A DNA stretch of 36,817 bases from a virus: the IMG/VR virus record IMGVR_UViG_3300034121_000176, positions 1-36,817 of that record. One strand, given 5' to 3'. The first letter of the stretch is position 1. Each line of letters opens with the position of its first letter. The notes under the pieces are model-generated. The model ran no database searches. It had not been told where the DNA came from and saw only the letters and a list, made by a program, of their open reading frames with translations. Positions 8,080 to 16,552 of the stretch are shown here, one piece after another. The translations under genes were made by a program, and so were the position numbers.

Positions 8080-8441
8080 TAAGAAATCCTATTGACGTAA
8101 CCTGAAAGTGTAATAACGTCTGCAGTCCCAGCAAAAGCAGCAACCGTGTTAGCAGCAGCACCTGTACCTGTAAGAATAAGTCCAGGCACAACAAGAGTTA
8201 AACCTGATGTTGGTGGAATGTCAATCTTAATATCATTATCTACTGCAGTAGTTCCGCCGAATTGAATAGTTAGAGATACTGGACCAGTAGATGAGTTGTA
8301 GGCATATAGCCATACCTCATCAATGATTGTAGATGATGTGCCAGTTGCGTGAATAGTTGTACCAGTTGAAGCGGTAGCAGCAACCTTAATTGCTTTACCT
8401 TGCGTTGAACCCGAAAGGGCTACCTTTGTAAACGTTGCCAT
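8079..8441 (-). CDS. Small beta-rich virion protein, unknown
   Basis: This 120-residue Thr/Ala-rich protein begins MATFTKVALSGSTQGKAIKV and contains DEVWLYAYNSSTGPVSLTIQ and a hydrophobic LVVPGLILTGTG. The pattern of alternating beta strands without charged clusters resembles a small capsid-decoration or fibre-base domain. It lies between the collagen-like fibre and the Gly-rich adhesin. GGAGCAATA precedes the ATG at 8441. No family is recognised; structural is the best inference. Confidence 0.6.
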   Translation of the reverse strand: MATFTKVALSGSTQGKAIKVAATASTGTTIHATGTSSTIIDEVWLYAYNSSTGPVSLTIQFGGTTAVDNDIKIDIPPTSGLTLVVPGLILTGTGAAANTVAAFAGTADVITLSGYVNRIS

Positions 8442-8450
8442 TATTGCTCC

Positions 8451-9517
<1,067 letters not shown>

Positions 9518-9521
<4 letters not shown>

Positions 9522-9859
9522 ACTGTCACCGCAGGTGTAACTACAAACTTCCCTTCAAGAAGACGGGTCACTACCGCGCCTGAATCTAAAATAAAATCAT
9601 ATACATAGCGACTAGCAGCAAGTGCTGCAGTCTCTTCATCTGTTAATGTAACCACAACCGTTCCCGCTACTCCACCAAGGACAATCTTTCCATTGGCGTT
9701 AGTTGCTAGAACAGATGTTACTGGAGAGCCAACAAACGGACGTACTGTCATGGTTGCTGTGTAGTTGGTTAGGTTCCAAGGAATATCCCCACTCTTAACC
9801 GTAAATGAAAGAGTGTATGTTGCACCCTGCTCACATACCAGATTATGCTTTGCACTCAT
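9518..9859 (-). CDS. Upper-baseplate-like / fibre-attachment protein (BppU-N-like)
   Basis: The 113-residue protein matches the general layout of small beta-sandwich N-terminal domains of phage baseplate or receptor-binding proteins. An opening [20 protein letters not shown] is followed by TATMTVRPF, then [20 protein letters not shown] and a final [11 protein letters not shown]. Such domains attach fibres to the tail. It is encoded just before the collagen-like fibre, with 4-base ATGA overlaps on both sides, which suggests coupled production of anchor and fibre. The family call is from remembered pattern only. Confidence 0.55.
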
Positions 9860-10110
9860 GCGTTGATGCTCCTTAACGCAGCAGGTGCTGCAAGACCAGT
9901 AGTTCCAGCAAGTTCATTACAGATACCATCAATGTCTTTGAACTTGTCACGCGTGCGTGACGAAGATGCTTTAATGTTAAGCGCACCAACTGTTGCTAGA
10001 CCAGTCGTTGCAGCCCAAGCATTAGCGGCTCCTTGTTCGTCAAGACCAGTAGTTCCAGCCAGTCTATTCAACTCTGCTGTTAAACTGCTTCCTGCTTTGC
10101 CTAGTGCCAT
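9856..10110 (-). CDS. Small protein with repeated LAGTTGL motif, unknown
   Basis: This 84-residue protein contains two copies of an N-x-LAGTTGL motif: NRLAGTTGL at about 15-23 and NELAGTTGL at about 66-74. Between them lie AANAWAATTGLATVGALNIK and a basic SSSRTRDKFKD. Proteins with the same LAGTTGLD...GAANAWA pattern recur in phages of aquatic bacteria as I recall, next to structural genes and with no known role. It follows the glycosyltransferase gene by 2 bases and overlaps the next gene by ATGA. Probably a minor virion component. Confidence 0.6.
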   Translation of the reverse strand: MALGKAGSSLTAELNRLAGTTGLDEQGAANAWAATTGLATVGALNIKASSSRTRDKFKDIDGICNELAGTTGLAAPAALRSINA

Positions 10111-10112
10111 TT

Positions 10113-10856
10113 TTAGCCCTTCTTAGGTGTGATTAATCCTTGCTTAGGTACAATCAAATTAGATTTCTTTTCTTCTTTGACTCCACCAAAAAATGCTTTA
10201 TAGTAATGCTCATCAAACGAGAAGCGTTTCATGTGAGGTGCAGTTGCTCCTGTGTGACAGAACAATGGGACCTCAGCCTTCTCGCACAAAGCAAAGAAGT
10301 AGATATCTTCTCCGATAAACTTTGTTCCTCGACCCATCTCCATAAAGAGTTGAGCATCAGGAAGAACTGCACGAATGCGTTCTACAACGCTACGATGCAT
10401 AAGAATAAATCCCATGCCTGCTGCGCCAATCTGAATCAACTTGTTCTCAGGTAGTGGGTGTACTCGCTTGAGTCCAAACCCACCATCGTTATCATCAACA
10501 AAGTCAAACACTGTTGGCATTGGAATCATTAAAGGTTCCTCTGGTGTATCGGTTGTAAAGTACACACCAGTTACCATTGGACGCTCTTTAGCGTCCTTGT
10601 TATCCCATAATAGTTTAAACTTATCTGGACTGATAACTACATCTGAGTCTACCCAGAGTAGCCACTCTGTATCAGTCTTGTCATACCAGTAAGTAATGAC
10701 TGTCTCGCGCTGACGCGCAATTTGATTGCCTTGACTTCTTAGCGTTGAAGTAAAGTTGATTCCAGATTTAAGCATAACGTCTGTAACGCCTTGCATAAAC
10801 CTGCCATCAACCATGCCATTGTCACACCATGCAATTGATATTGTCTCTTGTTCCAT
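10113..10856 (-). CDS. GT-A fold glycosyltransferase
   Basis: The 247-residue protein has features of family-2-like GT-A glycosyltransferases: LLWVDSDVV with the metal-binding DxD at Asp70 and Asp72, and a hydrophobic IGAAGMGFILMHRSV (143-157). A GEDIYFF acid motif (182-188) and later His201 and His208 (CHTGATAPHMK) could supply base and metal ligands. Such enzymes move a sugar from a nucleotide-sugar donor to an acceptor. Encoded among virion genes, it may glycosylate capsid or fibre proteins. Modification of host surface glycans is an alternative. There is no membrane span or signal peptide. Confidence 0.75.
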   Translation of the reverse strand: MEQETISIAWCDNGMVDGRFMQGVTDVMLKSGINFTSTLRSQGNQIARQRETVITYWYDKTDTEWLLWVDSDVVISPDKFKLLWDNKDAKERPMVTGVYFTTDTPEEPLMIPMPTVFDFVDDNDGGFGLKRVHPLPENKLIQIGAAGMGFILMHRSVVERIRAVLPDAQLFMEMGRGTKFIGEDIYFFALCEKAEVPLFCHTGATAPHMKRFSFDEHYYKAFFGGVKEEKKSNLIVPKQGLITPKKG

Positions 10857-10870
10857 TGTCCCCTACTTTC

Positions 10871-11128
10871 TTACCACTTAACTTTATCTGCCCAATATGC
10901 TGCGGACATTTTGCCCTTAGCAATGTTCTTAGCGTGACGTGCTTTAAATGAAGCCTGTCGTGCTGTTGGCTTTCTATCGCCAGTGACACCCTGCTGACCA
11001 AAGCGAATAGTCTTGACCGTACTACCTTCTTTAGCCACAACAACGTGGCTCTTCTTAGGGTGGTTTGGTGTGCGCTTGGGCTTGTTAAAGCCCGACACTC
11101 CTGCTCGCTTTAGTCTAGGGTCTGTCAT
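10871..11128 (-). CDS. Small basic conserved phage protein, unknown
   Basis: This 85-residue Lys/Arg-rich protein contains TDPRLKRAGVSGFNKPKRTP, a central KTIRFGQQGVTG and a C-terminal FKARHAKNIAKGKMSAAYWA. I recall near-identical small proteins in many unrelated tailed phages, listed under a DUF number (possibly DUF6321), with no function assigned. The charge suggests nucleic-acid or capsid-interior binding. It starts 11 bases after the preceding gene, behind AGAAGGATAACG. Confidence 0.65.
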   Translation of the reverse strand: MTDPRLKRAGVSGFNKPKRTPNHPKKSHVVVAKEGSTVKTIRFGQQGVTGDRKPTARQASFKARHAKNIAKGKMSAAYWADKVKW

Positions 11129-11139
11129 CGTTATCCTTC

Positions 11140-11295
11140 TTACTTGTCGTAACTTTTATAAACTTTTGCGCCGTACTTTTTCTTTAACATTGCAAGGCTT
11201 TGTGCATCTTGCTTAGTCATCTGAGGTATTAACTTATTAATATCAAACGTCTTTGCTACTGAACCTTTTGCAACAGCCTTCTTTGCGGTAGCCAT
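11140..11295 (-). CDS. 51-residue basic protein, unknown
   Basis: Read directly from the sequence: ATG at 11295 overlaps the preceding TAA (TAATG) and the frame ends in TAA at 11140-11142. The product opens MATAKKAVAKGSVAKTFDIN and continues with MTKQDAQSLAMLKKKYGAKV. A Lys/Ala-rich N-terminus is followed by a short helix. Tight packing with neighbours on both sides supports a real gene. It has no recognised family; a small internal or nucleic-acid-binding virion component is possible. Confidence 0.65.
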   Translation of the reverse strand: MATAKKAVAKGSVAKTFDINKLIPQMTKQDAQSLAMLKKKYGAKVYKSYDK

Positions 11296-11432
11296 TACTT
11301 CTTTACCATCTTCTTTGCTGTCTTCTTGGCAACCTTCTTCTTCATTGGCTTGCCTGCCATCATTGCTTCTGCCTTAGCATCTGCCTTGCCTTTTGCTGTA
11401 TATGGGAACTTCTTTTTTCCGACCATTGGCAT
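11295..11432 (-). CDS. 45-residue highly basic protein, unknown
   Basis: Read directly from the sequence: ATG at 11432 is coupled as TAATG to the stop of the preceding gene, and the TAA at 11295-11297 is coupled to the next. The product begins MPMVGKKKFPYTAKGKADAK and ends with runs of Lys (PMKKKVAKKTAKKMVKK). About 18 of the 45 residues are Lys. Short Lys-rich phage proteins of the GKKKFPYTxKGKxxAKA type are often packaged with DNA or bind the capsid interior; that role is inferred here. Confidence 0.65.
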   Translation of the reverse strand: MPMVGKKKFPYTAKGKADAKAEAMMAGKPMKKKVAKKTAKKMVKK

Positions 11433-11746
11433 TATACTTGTCCTATCTCTTTCATAACTTCGGCGGTTTTTTTATTTATTTGATGCGCTTTAGGCATAGT
11501 CTCTGAGTTGTAGGCTGTACCTAAAGTTACTGATGCAGCGTATGCTGCTTCAACATGGGCGCGTGATGTACCGCCTGGTTGAATCCCTTGTGCCTTAGCA
11601 TCTCGATACGCTTGCAATTCCGAAGTCCACTTCTTATCAGAAATGTCTCTTGTTGCATCTCCCGTACCAAGTTCTAGTGTGGATGCCTTGCATCCAAAAC
11701 AACCCTCAACATATTCAGCGTGTGTCTGTATTTGATGTAGTCCCAT
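11432..11746 (-). CDS. Conserved small phage protein with GCFGCK motif, unknown
   Basis: The 104-residue protein starts MGLHQIQTHAEYVEGCFGCK, with CxxC at about 16-19. It continues with helical segments (ELQAYRDAKAQGIQPGGTSR) and a conserved-looking HVEAAYAASVTLGTAY. I recall this THxEYVxGCFGCK pattern in many actinophage genomes near the capsid gene, always of unknown function. The CxxC may bind zinc, though only one pair is present. AGGAGATGAA precedes the ATG at 11746. Confidence 0.65.
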   Translation of the reverse strand: MGLHQIQTHAEYVEGCFGCKASTLELGTGDATRDISDKKWTSELQAYRDAKAQGIQPGGTSRAHVEAAYAASVTLGTAYNSETMPKAHQINKKTAEVMKEIGQV

Positions 11747-11754
11747 TTCATCTC

Positions 11755-12024
11755 CTACTGTGCTGTAAAGTTATCTTCTGTGATGCCAACTCCACCAGCA
11801 ATAAGTGCTGCCTTAGTTGCATCATTAACAGTATGCTTGTATCCACCACGGTAATACTCTTCATACTCAAACAAGTCTTCATCTACTGGATAACGTATCT
11901 GTTGATAAACACCACCACTTTTAACAATGGTAATTCCTTTGCGCAGTTTGGCGAAGTAAAACAATCTGTGTCTACCAGATGGACCTTCTAATACATATGG
12001 AGTTGTAAACGTCCAGTTAGCCAT
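11755..12024 (-). CDS. Small protein after the capsid gene, unknown
   Basis: The 89-residue protein begins MANWTFTTPYVLEGPSGRHR and has a beta-rich middle (LFYFAKLRKGITIVKSGGVY) and an acidic YPVDEDLFEYEEYYRGGYKH. AGAAGGAGAATC precedes the ATG at 12024, a strong ribosome site. It is the first gene after the major capsid gene, separated from it by a hairpin. Position suggests a head-completion or decoration role, but no motif proves this. Confidence 0.6.
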   Translation of the reverse strand: MANWTFTTPYVLEGPSGRHRLFYFAKLRKGITIVKSGGVYQQIRYPVDEDLFEYEEYYRGGYKHTVNDATKAALIAGGVGITEDNFTAQ

Positions 12025-12052
12025 GATTCTCCTTCTAATGGATTTACTGCTA

Positions 12053-12076
12053 AGCAGGGAGATTGCTCCCCCTGCT
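12053..12076 (-). terminator. Hairpin after the major capsid gene
   Basis: AGCAGGG at 12053-12059 pairs perfectly with CCCTGCT at 12070-12076 around a ten-base loop. It lies 15 bases beyond the capsid stop codon and upstream of the next ribosome site. No T-run follows on the minus strand, so it is more likely a partial terminator or an mRNA 3'-end stabiliser that raises capsid expression over downstream genes. Confidence 0.45.
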
Positions 12077-12090
12077 CAACCGTCAATCAA

Positions 12091-13038
12091 CTATGCGATT
12101 GATGAACCTGATTCGATTCGGTATAGTGCTTCTTCGCGGTAGCGAGCAAAGCCTAGTACGCCGTACCAACCCATTGGGCGGTGACGCATCAAGCGGTCAA
12201 CTACTGGTCCGATTACTACGTGTGGCTCTTCGGCAACGGCTTCTGCCATTGCTTGCTGTCCTGCGATGATTGTGCGGTAGACACGTGCAGATGATGCACC
12301 GTCTGTTGCGTTGTAAAGACGTGGTGACTCTACGAAGTATGCACCTTCGTATGTACCAATCTCTCCAGCCCAGATGCGGTCCTGTGATGAACCGTACTGG
12401 TTTGGTAGCAACCAACCTGCTGAGCCTGTCTCGGCGCGTAGGTCGTGTGAAACTTCTGGGTGAAGTCCAGCCCAGTATAGTGAACCCTTACGGGCTACTG
12501 CCTTACCTGCACGCAACTTCGCAACAGCCTTGCGGATGTTTGCAGAAGATAGTGTTGCAGCAGCAGTTACTGTTGCTGTTGATGTTGCTGTTGAACCTGA
12601 GTAGAGTACGTTTGTACCGCCGCGCAATGTTGTCATTGCAACTGCGTCAATTGAATCTGCTAGGTTGAATGCAATGATGTTAGCGATTGCTGGGTCTACA
12701 TCTGCTAGAGAGAAGAGTTCCAACGCACGTGTTACCAACACTGAGTTACCGTACTCGTTAAGAGTAATTGTAACTGATGTTGGTGTTGACATTGCTACTG
12801 CATCTGGGTCAGTTGTTTCTGTGAGTGCAGTTGTTGTTGCTGCTAGGTCTACATAACGCTGTAGAACTACTGTTGAACCTGGGATTGCTTGCTTAGCAGG
12901 ACGCTTGTCTGCGACTGAACGAATTAGTGGCTCTGAACGTAGAGCAAATTCAAGAAGTCGGTCATAAGCCTTCTGTACTAAACCAGCACCACCAGCGGTT
13001 CCTCCGAGGTTATCGGAGGCTGTTGATACATATGCCAT
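12091..13038 (-). CDS. Major capsid protein (N4-gp56-like, HK97 fold)
   Basis: The 315-residue protein has the layout of the N4 gp56 family of HK97-fold major capsid proteins. An N-terminal helix YDRLLEFALRSEPLIRSVAD (about 25-44) is followed by PGSTVVLQRYVDLA. Next come a beta-rich segment with VTITLNEYGNSVLVTRALEL, the spine-helix region NIRKAVAKLRAGKA, and a C-terminal YGVLGFARYREEALYRIES (about 293-311). It follows the scaffold gene, as usual. No N-terminal protease target or protease gene is seen, so scaffold-directed assembly without the HK97-type fused delta domain is likely. It should be the most abundant virion protein. Confidence 0.88.
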   Translation of the reverse strand: MAYVSTASDNLGGTAGGAGLVQKAYDRLLEFALRSEPLIRSVADKRPAKQAIPGSTVVLQRYVDLAATTTALTETTDPDAVAMSTPTSVTITLNEYGNSVLVTRALELFSLADVDPAIANIIAFNLADSIDAVAMTTLRGGTNVLYSGSTATSTATVTAAATLSSANIRKAVAKLRAGKAVARKGSLYWAGLHPEVSHDLRAETGSAGWLLPNQYGSSQDRIWAGEIGTYEGAYFVESPRLYNATDGASSARVYRTIIAGQQAMAEAVAEEPHVVIGPVVDRLMRHRPMGWYGVLGFARYREEALYRIESGSSIA

Positions 13039-13075
13039 TTAGGTTATTTCCTTTTTAAGTAGTTAGAAACTATGA

Positions 13076-13558
13076 TTAGTTTTGTGAACCGTAAATCATG
13101 TTTATGATATCTTCGGCAGAATCTGCATTAGCAATTCTTGCTTCCATATCTTCGGCTCGGTCAGGTGTTATTGCACCCTGAGTAACCATATCTTGCTGGC
13201 GTAATGCCGCACGATTTTGGCTGCTTACTTCGGGTGCTTCCTGTCGCGCTTCTAGTCCAAACAAGTCTGCGTTATCATCGAGCCAGTTATTCACTGACTC
13301 TTCGTTAACATCATCCAAGTCCTTTAGGACTAAGCGAATTGCTTTAGGATTGACACCTTTCTTTTCTAGGGCTTCTTTGACGACTCGCTCTCGCTGTCCC
13401 TTAGACAAAGTTTCGAGTTGCTCTGTAAGGTCTTTGATACGCTTTTCATCTGCACGCTTGGCTTTACGCAACTTCTTTAAGAGGTCGCTTCCATCCATAG
13501 GTGCATCCGTTTCTGTATCTAGTTCATCGTCTTCGTCATCCCAGTAGTTGTTGCTCAT
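13076..13558 (-). CDS. Scaffolding protein
   Basis: The 160-residue protein is strongly acidic at its N-terminus (SNNYWDDEDDELDTETDAP). A charged coiled-coil (about 25-55; LLKKLRKAKRADEKRIKDL) and a segment typical of phage scaffolds (EKKGVNPKAIRLVLKDLDDV, then NNWLDDNADLFG) follow. Scaffolds guide capsid protein into procapsids and then leave the shell. It lies immediately upstream of the capsid gene, as expected. I chose ATG at 13558, with AGAAGGG upstream, over GTG at 13567, which would give 163 residues. Confidence 0.75.
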   Translation of the reverse strand: MSNNYWDDEDDELDTETDAPMDGSDLLKKLRKAKRADEKRIKDLTEQLETLSKGQRERVVKEALEKKGVNPKAIRLVLKDLDDVNEESVNNWLDDNADLFGLEARQEAPEVSSQNRAALRQQDMVTQGAITPDRAEDMEARIANADSAEDIINMIYGSQN

Positions 13559-13682
13559 AGCAACCACCCTTCTATTCGTTGTAGTCGCAAGCCTCAGTGG
13601 CTAGTCGGGGAACTAGGCTGGCTCTTGCTATCGGTCTAATACGCTGACGGGGCCGATGGGTCCGTTCAGGATTCTTTTGTTG
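13559..13682 (-). promoter_or_regulatory. Leader upstream of the scaffold-capsid genes
   Basis: This 124-base gap stands out in an operon where most genes touch or overlap. It carries small inverted repeats: CTAGT/ACTAG flanking CGGGGA, and ATCGG/CCGAT farther out. I could not find a convincing -35/-10 pair. It may hold an internal promoter, processing site or translation enhancer serving the scaffold and capsid genes. Only the gap and repeats are observed; function is inferred. Confidence 0.3.
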
Positions 13683-14951
13683 TTAGATAAGTCCCGCTGT
13701 TGCAGATGACTTAGTGTTACCGCTAGACAAAGCACCCTTGCTTAACCCTGATGAGCCAGCAAAAGCGGCACGTTCAAGTGAGGCTAATCGCTTACGCTTA
13801 GTTGCTGCATCTTGGTTGCCCTTAAATACTTCGGCTTCACCTTCAGCCTGTCCGTATCTAACGCCAGTCTCATTATAAATATCACCAAGTTTTGTAGCAG
13901 TTGGTAGCACATCAGCAATTACTGAATAGCCTTGACGGGCTGTTGCTTGGTCTACGCCATATCGAGCAAGGTCAGTTGCTGTGCCTACATTTGTAGTAAG
14001 CCCAGAACCTGCACCTACTGCTGCAGCACCAATCTCAGATGCTGTTACCTTTTCCTTTAATTTTAATATGTTATCTTTTGGATTCAGGAAGTAACCAACT
14101 AAATCGCTATCTGAAATTTCAGGATAGAAAGCCCTAAGCGTTTCCTTGATTGCTGGGTCTGCATTATTTACACGAGTAACAACCGTATCTATTCTGTCCT
14201 TAAACTCAACAGGAGATACATCTCCCGCAATGTATTCAGCAAACTTTTTATAGTTGTCTTCACGATTAAGGCTAACCATGTTTCCTAGACCATATGCCTT
14301 TAATGTCTCAGCGTATGAGTTCTCATTACTAATGTACTCTGCTTCTGATATAGCATTAAGACCATTCTTTACACGAGTAAAGTTGCCTGCAAAGCGCTTA
14401 GCATAAGCGCCAGTAGGATTAGTCTTTAACTTAATAAGGGCTTCTGATGCAGTAAATCCTGATGTCATGTACCCAGAAATCTCACCTGACAATCCTTCAA
14501 GACCATACGACCTAAACAAATCTTCAAGCATTGCGAATGCATCACGAGTGCTATCACTAATTTCTTTTGGCTTACCCTTATCAGGTATTCCATCACCATC
14601 TGCATCTACTCCTGAAGCCATCCCAGGCTTAACAACATAACCAGTCTTAGGGTCTATTGTTCCACCAATTGATTTGGCTACATCGGCAGCACCTGCTGCT
14701 GCATCTAATTGTCCTTGTGTCTTACCAGTAGTACCTACTTTATTTCTAAAGTATCTATCTTCACTGTTAAGTCCAGACTGTGAAGCAGCATTAATACCTT
14801 CTAGTGTATTTGTGTTAACACGTGTAGATGTTGGGTCTAGTATCTCTAGGTCAGATTCTAGGTTAGCCAAAGATTTCTTTTGCTTAGCAAGTAGTGCTTG
14901 TGCTTGTTTTAAGGCTGTTGCTGCCGCCTTCTGCGCTGCTGTCTGTGCCAT
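13683..14951 (-). CDS. Ala/Lys-rich virion-associated protein with Ca-binding-like loop
   Basis: The 422-residue protein opens with an Ala/Lys-rich helix (about 1-35; AAATALKQAQALLAKQKKSL). It carries DADGDGIPD at 116-124, the Asp-rich loop seen in EF-hands and thrombospondin type 3 repeats, which suggests one calcium site. Mostly helical segments follow (ALIKLKTNPTGAYAKRFAG), then a Ser/Gly-rich tail (SSGLSKGALSSGNTKSSATA). It is third in a set of long proteins between portal and scaffold, coupled by TAATG to the 533-residue gene. I infer an internal or ejected virion protein; no enzymatic motif is visible. Confidence 0.5.
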   Translation of the reverse strand: MAQTAAQKAAATALKQAQALLAKQKKSLANLESDLEILDPTSTRVNTNTLEGINAASQSGLNSEDRYFRNKVGTTGKTQGQLDAAAGAADVAKSIGGTIDPKTGYVVKPGMASGVDADGDGIPDKGKPKEISDSTRDAFAMLEDLFRSYGLEGLSGEISGYMTSGFTASEALIKLKTNPTGAYAKRFAGNFTRVKNGLNAISEAEYISNENSYAETLKAYGLGNMVSLNREDNYKKFAEYIAGDVSPVEFKDRIDTVVTRVNNADPAIKETLRAFYPEISDSDLVGYFLNPKDNILKLKEKVTASEIGAAAVGAGSGLTTNVGTATDLARYGVDQATARQGYSVIADVLPTATKLGDIYNETGVRYGQAEGEAEVFKGNQDAATKRKRLASLERAAFAGSSGLSKGALSSGNTKSSATAGLI

Positions 14952-16552
14952 TAGCCCATGAATCCAAACGACTTAAGTATGGTGTTAGCAAAGTCAGAAG
15001 CAGTTTCACGTGCTTCATCTGTCTGACGCCATAGTGGGTTTGCTTGCATCTGTCTTGCGAACTCTGCGGTGCTCATAAGACCACCGTCTTTAGTTAATGC
15101 TGCCTTAACATCCTTATCGTTAAACGCATCTGTTACAGGTATACCCAGTTTCTTAGCCTTAATCAAGGCATACTGGTCTGCAATATCTTTAACACTTCCA
15201 CCATCTCTGATGTGGTCTTTAAGATTTCCATACATAGTCATAGCGTTTAGACGCATGCGTTCTGTTTGCTTAGCAATAGCATCTTTTTCTGTGCCGCCTT
15301 CAATAACATACTTTAATGCTTCACCAGCAGATATTGGCTGTCCATAACTAGCAGCAGCCTTTTGCAACTGACCAATTTGAATAGCAACTTGGCTGCCCTT
15401 AGCAGACTTAAGTAGTTCACCTGCATCTGTACCTTCTAATGCTTTAACAACAATAGCGTTTCTAGCATTAAGGCGCTCTTCTGCTGTAACAAAGTCACCA
15501 GTACGTGTAGCCTCGGTAATCCTTCCAGTTGCATCGCGAGTACTAACAGTCTTAACTGCTGATGCTTTTTCACGCTTGTTAATGTCTGCGTAGTAAGCCG
15601 CTTTTTCTTCTTGAGTTGCTGGTCTACCTAGAGCATCAATCATGTAATCATTGATTTCTCTGTATGCATCACCAACAGTAGTTAAGTCAAGGTCTGTATC
15701 TTTCCAAGTACCAGCCTTGCTTTCCTCACCTGTACCTGAACCACTGCTTGCTTTAGCAAACCATGAATCAATTAGTGGTGCTTCTTTAGCGCCACCATAC
15801 TTGACAACACTAACGGCATCTCGGGTGTAATCACCGAGCATGTCGTCAAGACCGCCAACCCAGTCATTGTTTTTTAACTCTGATGCTGAGATGTAATTTC
15901 TAGAACGCAACTGTTGCTTTAATTTATCTAAAGCGCCTGGTGCTGAATAGTTCTTAAGGAATGCATCACGAGCAGTAGCAACGCTTTTGTACTCTTCTAA
16001 TGTAGATGAACCGTCTGCGTTTTTTACGCTAACAAAATAAGAGCGAGTTCCGCCTCCAACAACTGTACCATCACTATTAATTGTGTAGTCTTTAAACTTA
16101 TTGTTGGCTACTTCTTCTGGACCGCTTTCTTGAAGAACAGTTCCTTCACCCTGTACTTTTGGCTTAACGCCTTTAATTGTATCCTGCGCTGCCTTAAGCG
16201 CTGCTTCAGCAGACTTAATCTTATCAGCATCGCCTTCGTTTATAGCAGCCTGTACCTGATATTGCAATTGTGGAATGTCAGTCTTAGCAGATTCTTTTGC
16301 TTTAGCAGCAGCCTTAATTCCTGGTTCTTTTCTTGCAGCATCATCAATTTCTTGCTTGCGCTTAATGCGCTCATTTTCTGCTGTAGTAAAAGCATCCTTA
16401 GCAGCATCATACTTAGCCTTAATAGATGCATGCTGTGGCGTGCCAGCCTTAGCCTTATTAAGTTCTGCCAGTAATAACTTAGCCTGGTTAGACGCTTTCA
16501 AACCACGGTTATAGGCGCTAACGTACTTAGCATCATCTGAATACCTAGCCAT
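14951..16552 (-). CDS. Long helical virion-associated protein, unknown
   Basis: The 533-residue protein is mostly charged helix: NQAKLLLAELNKAKAGTP and AAKDAFTTAENERIKRKQEI at the N-terminus, with likely coiled coil to about residue 130. A more globular middle includes GTRSYFVSVKNADGSSTLEE. Helical segments such as AIDQ-like ALIKAKKLGIPVTDAF and the terminal FANTILKSFGFMG complete it. No signal peptide or catalytic motif is seen. It is coupled by TAATG to the giant protein upstream and to the 422-residue gene downstream, which suggests the three are made in fixed ratio and may form one assembly, perhaps a core in the head. Confidence 0.5.
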   Translation of the reverse strand: MARYSDDAKYVSAYNRGLKASNQAKLLLAELNKAKAGTPQHASIKAKYDAAKDAFTTAENERIKRKQEIDDAARKEPGIKAAAKAKESAKTDIPQLQYQVQAAINEGDADKIKSAEAALKAAQDTIKGVKPKVQGEGTVLQESGPEEVANNKFKDYTINSDGTVVGGGTRSYFVSVKNADGSSTLEEYKSVATARDAFLKNYSAPGALDKLKQQLRSRNYISASELKNNDWVGGLDDMLGDYTRDAVSVVKYGGAKEAPLIDSWFAKASSGSGTGEESKAGTWKDTDLDLTTVGDAYREINDYMIDALGRPATQEEKAAYYADINKREKASAVKTVSTRDATGRITEATRTGDFVTAEERLNARNAIVVKALEGTDAGELLKSAKGSQVAIQIGQLQKAAASYGQPISAGEALKYVIEGGTEKDAIAKQTERMRLNAMTMYGNLKDHIRDGGSVKDIADQYALIKAKKLGIPVTDAFNDKDVKAALTKDGGLMSTAEFARQMQANPLWRQTDEARETASDFANTILKSFGFMG

